From Mariniflexile maritimum (GTDB taxonomy: Bacteria; Bacteroidota; Bacteroidia; Flavobacteriales; Flavobacteriaceae), in NCBI RefSeq assembly GCF_009746565.1, contig NZ_WRPN01000002.1, positions 124,001 to 188,000 of the forward strand: a stretch of DNA of 64,000 bases. Reading direction: 5' to 3'. How positions within the stretch are numbered: the stretch's first letter is position 1; each line of letters starts with the position of its first letter. Of the stretch, positions 61,724-64,000 are shown one piece after another. The notes below the pieces were generated by a model. The model made no database searches. It worked only from the letters and a program-made list of their open reading frames with translations, and was not told the origin of the DNA. The translations under genes were made by a program, and so were the position numbers.

Positions 61724-62299
61724 TTAAACCAAGGCTGTAAACCCTAAAAAAGCTAAAGACAGCAGTCCTGCCACCAACAGATTAATGGGCACGCCTTTCA
61801 TCACTTTTGGCAGGTTGGCAAGTTCCAAGTGTTCCCGTATGCTTGCAAAAACAATCAATGCCAAGGCAAAACCAAGTGAGTTTGAAATGGCAAAAAATAC
61901 GGCCTTTAACAAACTGCCATTTTCAAGTCCCAACGCTAAAATGGCAACCCCCAAAACGGCACAATTGGTTGTGATTAGCGGAAGAAAAACACCCAAGGCC
62001 TGATAAAGTGACGGACTCACTTTTTTAAGGATAATTTCCACCATCTGTACCAAAGCGGCGATGACCAAAATAAACGAAATGGTTCTTAAATAATCCAATC
62101 CTGCCGGAATTAAGACGTATTGATGAAGCAAATAGGTTACTGTTGTGGCAATCGTCATCACAAATAATACGGCCCCAGACATGCCAACGGATGTGGAAAC
62201 CTTATTGGAAACGCCCAAAAACGGACAAATGCCCAAGAATTGCGATAGTACAATGTTGTTTACAAATACGGCAGCTATGAGAATAATTACATAATCCAT
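61724..62299 (-). CDS. rnfA: Rnf complex subunit RnfA
   Basis: A 191-residue membrane protein with six helices. The motifs FVNNIVLSQFLGICPFLGVS and FLPLITTNCAVLGVAIL (Cys in each, which bind the Fe centre in Rnf/Nqr) identify RnfA rather than NqrE by overall text. It begins 3 bp after rnfE, in an rnfD-G-E-A order. The Rnf complex links reduced ferredoxin to NAD+ and pumps Na+ or H+. Confidence 0.93.
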   Translation of the reverse strand: MDYVIILIAAVFVNNIVLSQFLGICPFLGVSNKVSTSVGMSGAVLFVMTIATTVTYLLHQYVLIPAGLDYLRTISFILVIAALVQMVEIILKKVSPSLYQALGVFLPLITTNCAVLGVAILALGLENGSLLKAVFFAISNSLGFALALIVFASIREHLELANLPKVMKGVPINLLVAGLLSLAFLGFTALV

Positions 62300-62302
62300 A
62301 TC

Positions 62303-62908
62303 TTAAAGGGTTTTATTTGTTAGTTTGTTGAAAATAACGGATAAATAGGCCAAAGCAATAAATGCCCCCGGAGGCAAGATGAACAGTATAAAGGTGTTGG
62401 CGTTGTCTGATACAAATTTTAACCCGAACAAGCTGCCACTGCCCAAAATTTCGCGTACCGAGCCTAAAACGGTAAGTGCCAAGGTAAAACCAACACCCAT
62501 ACCTAAGGCATCAATGGCCGAAGAAAGCAGGTTGTTTTTGGAGGCAAAAGCTTCCGCACGACCTAATATGATGCAGTTTACAACAATCAGCGGGATGAAA
62601 ATGCCTAATTGTTCATATAGAAAGGGCACGAAGGCTTCCAAAATCATTTCAACTACCGTTACAAACGATGCGATAATGATGATGAATGCCGGAATACGCA
62701 CCTTTGCGGGAATCACGTTTTTTACCAGCGATACCGCCACGTTCGACATTAACAATACAAACGCCGTAGCAACACCCATGCCCAAGCCATTATAAGCCGA
62801 TGAGGTAACCCCTAGCGTAGGGCACATACCCAAAAGCATTACAAATGTTGGGTTTTCTTTGATAATCCCTTTTAAGAAGTTTTGGGTTTGATTTAGTGGT
62901 TCTGCCAT
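62303..62908 (-). CDS. rnfE: Rnf complex subunit RnfE
   Basis: A 201-residue membrane protein with about six helices. NPTFVMLLGMCPTLGVTSS and PLIVVNCIILGRAEAFA are the RnfE/NqrD signatures, with Cys in paired CP motifs. It begins 5 bp after rnfG, translation probably coupled. Confidence 0.92.
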   Translation of the reverse strand: MAEPLNQTQNFLKGIIKENPTFVMLLGMCPTLGVTSSAYNGLGMGVATAFVLLMSNVAVSLVKNVIPAKVRIPAFIIIIASFVTVVEMILEAFVPFLYEQLGIFIPLIVVNCIILGRAEAFASKNNLLSSAIDALGMGVGFTLALTVLGSVREILGSGSLFGLKFVSDNANTFILFILPPGAFIALAYLSVIFNKLTNKTL

Positions 62909-62913
62909 AATTC

Positions 62914-63510
62914 TTAATTTTTTAATCCGATTAATGAACCATTGTTTTTTATAAAGGCATCATAAGCCATTTGGGTAGCATCGCAAAATGCCCTGGTTGA
63001 AATGGTGGCGCCCGTTAAGGCATCTACATCGCCTCCATCTTTTTTCACCTTCAATTTATAAGTTGAAATATTGATGCCCTTGAATTGTTGTAAAAATTTA
63101 GCTTCGGTCATTTTGGTACCCAAGCCCGGGGTTTCTTTTTGTTCTAAAACCGCAATATTTTCAATTTCGCCCGAAGGTTTAAAACCTATCATAAGCTTTA
63201 CCAAACCGCTAAAGCCTTTATCGGTGGTGCCAATTACGGCAGCGCCTACAAATTCATTTTTTAAATAGGCAGGGTAAATTTCTATACTATCGGCCACAGT
63301 TTCGGCTTTTGCAAGTTTCATGTCTGCCACGGGGTTGTTGTCAAACGTGGGCAATACTAATTTGAGGGCATTGACTTTTTTTTCCAGCTTCGCCTTTGCT
63401 TTGGGTGCGAGGGTTAAATCGTTTACAAACCCCAATGAAAATCCGGATATAACGGTAATTATCAAAAGTGATAACAACATTCCTAAAAAAGTGGATTCTT
63501 TCTTGCTCAT
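62914..63510 (-). CDS. rnfG: Rnf complex subunit RnfG (covalent FMN)
   Basis: A 198-residue protein with one N-terminal membrane helix (LGMLLSLLIITVISGFSLGFV) and a periplasmic FMN-binding domain. The FMN attachment motif SGATxST reads TGATIST at residues 166-172 (DALTGATISTRA), with Thr169 the probable attachment site. Also HET-like GFKPSGEIENIAVLEQKETPGLG. It overlaps rnfD by 4 bp (ATGA). Confidence 0.93.
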   Translation of the reverse strand: MSKKESTFLGMLLSLLIITVISGFSLGFVNDLTLAPKAKAKLEKKVNALKLVLPTFDNNPVADMKLAKAETVADSIEIYPAYLKNEFVGAAVIGTTDKGFSGLVKLMIGFKPSGEIENIAVLEQKETPGLGTKMTEAKFLQQFKGINISTYKLKVKKDGGDVDALTGATISTRAFCDATQMAYDAFIKNNGSLIGLKN

Positions 63511-64000
63511 AAGGATACGATTTTAGCTTTTATTTTAGCACCAAATCTGCGTGGTTTAAAATAGGTATTGATTAAGGGTACAAAGGCATTCATAATTAAG
63601 ATGGCAAACGAAACGCCTTCTGGATACGCGCCAAATAGCCTGATAACAACGGTAATAACACCAATGCCAATGGCAAAAATAACCATGCCTTTTTTGGTCA
63701 TGGGGCTGGTAACCAAATCGGTTGCCATAAAAAAGGCCCCTAAAATAGCACCACCCGATAAGATATGGATGAGGGGGCTGGCATAATGTTCGGGGTCGAT
63801 AAACCAGAAAATGCCCGTCATAACTACCATGGTAGCCAATACGGTTACGGGAATGTGCCACGAAATCACTTTTCTGTACAGCAAATACAAACCTCCTAGT
63901 AGCAATGCCAATGCCGACATCTCGCCCAACGAACCACCCGTAAACCCAAAAAGCATCTGGGTAGTACTGGGTAATTGAGGGCTTATTTCCGTCATGGTTT
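63507..64000 (-). CDS. rnfD: Rnf complex subunit RnfD, 5'-truncated by window edge
   Basis: The C-terminal half of RnfD; the frame is open to the end of the window, so its start lies beyond 64000. About 164 codons remain of a family near 330. Visible is LFGFTGGSLGEMSALALLLGGLYLLY, FMATDLVTSPMT and PEGVSFAILIMNAFVPLI, all RnfD text, with four or five helices. The FMN-binding DxSGAT motif is upstream and unseen. Partners rnfB and rnfC are expected just outside. Confidence 0.9.
   Translation of the reverse strand, partial: TMTEISPQLPSTTQMLFGFTGGSLGEMSALALLLGGLYLLYRKVISWHIPVTVLATMVVMTGIFWFIDPEHYASPLIHILSGGAILGAFFMATDLVTSPMTKKGMVIFAIGIGVITVVIRLFGAYPEGVSFAILIMNAFVPLINTYFKPRRFGAKIKAKIVSL

Overview
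The window is chromosomal DNA from a marine-type member of the Bacteroidota, most likely family Flavobacteriaceae. The signs are AT-rich sequence, recurring TAnnTTTG -7 boxes (often with a TTG/TTTG about 19 bp upstream), two proteins ending in type IX secretion (T9SS) C-terminal sorting domains, an OmpA porin with thrombospondin-type-3 calcium repeats, and several gene orders familiar from that family (exbB-exbD-tonB-folC, mrp-nifU, pyrC-DUF4296, DUF4271-hemD). I see no insertion sequence, prophage, CRISPR array or rRNA operon. There are two tRNA genes, Val(TAC) and Leu(CAA).

Layout. 1-7 kb: end of nadB, ssb, a zinc-finger orphan, CBS and TPR proteins, a LuxE-like acyl-protein synthetase and two T9SS-type secreted proteins. 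7-13 kb: PhoB/PhoR-like two-component pair, a glycosyltransferase preceded by a repeat-like leader, trmB, a LysE exporter, an alkyltransferase-like protein, mrp and nifU. 13-26 kb: HEPN protein, giant pyruvate:ferredoxin oxidoreductase, ferredoxin, and an AddB-like/AddA-like recombination nuclease pair flanking an OmpA gene. 26-33 kb: Mn-type superoxide dismutase, a HepT-MntA toxin-antitoxin pair, tRNA-Val, folC-tonB-exbD-exbB and nhaD. 33-40.4 kb: acyl-CoA dehydrogenase, then an eight-gene plus-strand cluster that reads as an arsenosugar (organoarsenic) biosynthesis locus. 40.5-51 kb: tRNA-Leu, prs, rplY, pth, nrdA, nrdB, DUF3109, marC, an FAD protein, an S41 protease and a dCMP deaminase. 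51.3-52.2 kb: a non-coding array of six 104-bp tandem repeats, each with a perfect hairpin. 52-64 kb: HupE/UreJ protein, threonine dehydrogenase-like SDR, tyrS, another SDR, pyrC, dolichol-phosphate-mannose-synthase-like enzyme, hemD, and the rnfDGEA end of an Rnf operon that runs off the window.

How the genes work together. PFOR, a dicluster ferredoxin and the Rnf complex could form a ferredoxin-based energy route in what is probably an otherwise aerobic organism. The 34.4-40.4 kb locus is the most interesting system. A CMD-family peroxidase-like protein, the radical SAM enzyme ArsS, an exported rhodanese, a DUF2064/CofC-like glycosyltransferase, a purine nucleoside phosphorylase, a sterol-desaturase-family membrane oxygenase, a DUF547 protein and a second glycosyltransferase lie in tight or overlapping order. 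Established work on ArsS makes it the enzyme that adds a 5'-deoxyadenosyl group to methylated arsenic. The phosphorylase has an Asp (D233) at the position that switches purine specificity towards adenine, so I infer it removes adenine from the arsenic nucleoside before the glycosyltransferases add an aglycone. No arsM is visible here, so the methyl donor step must be encoded elsewhere if the pathway operates.
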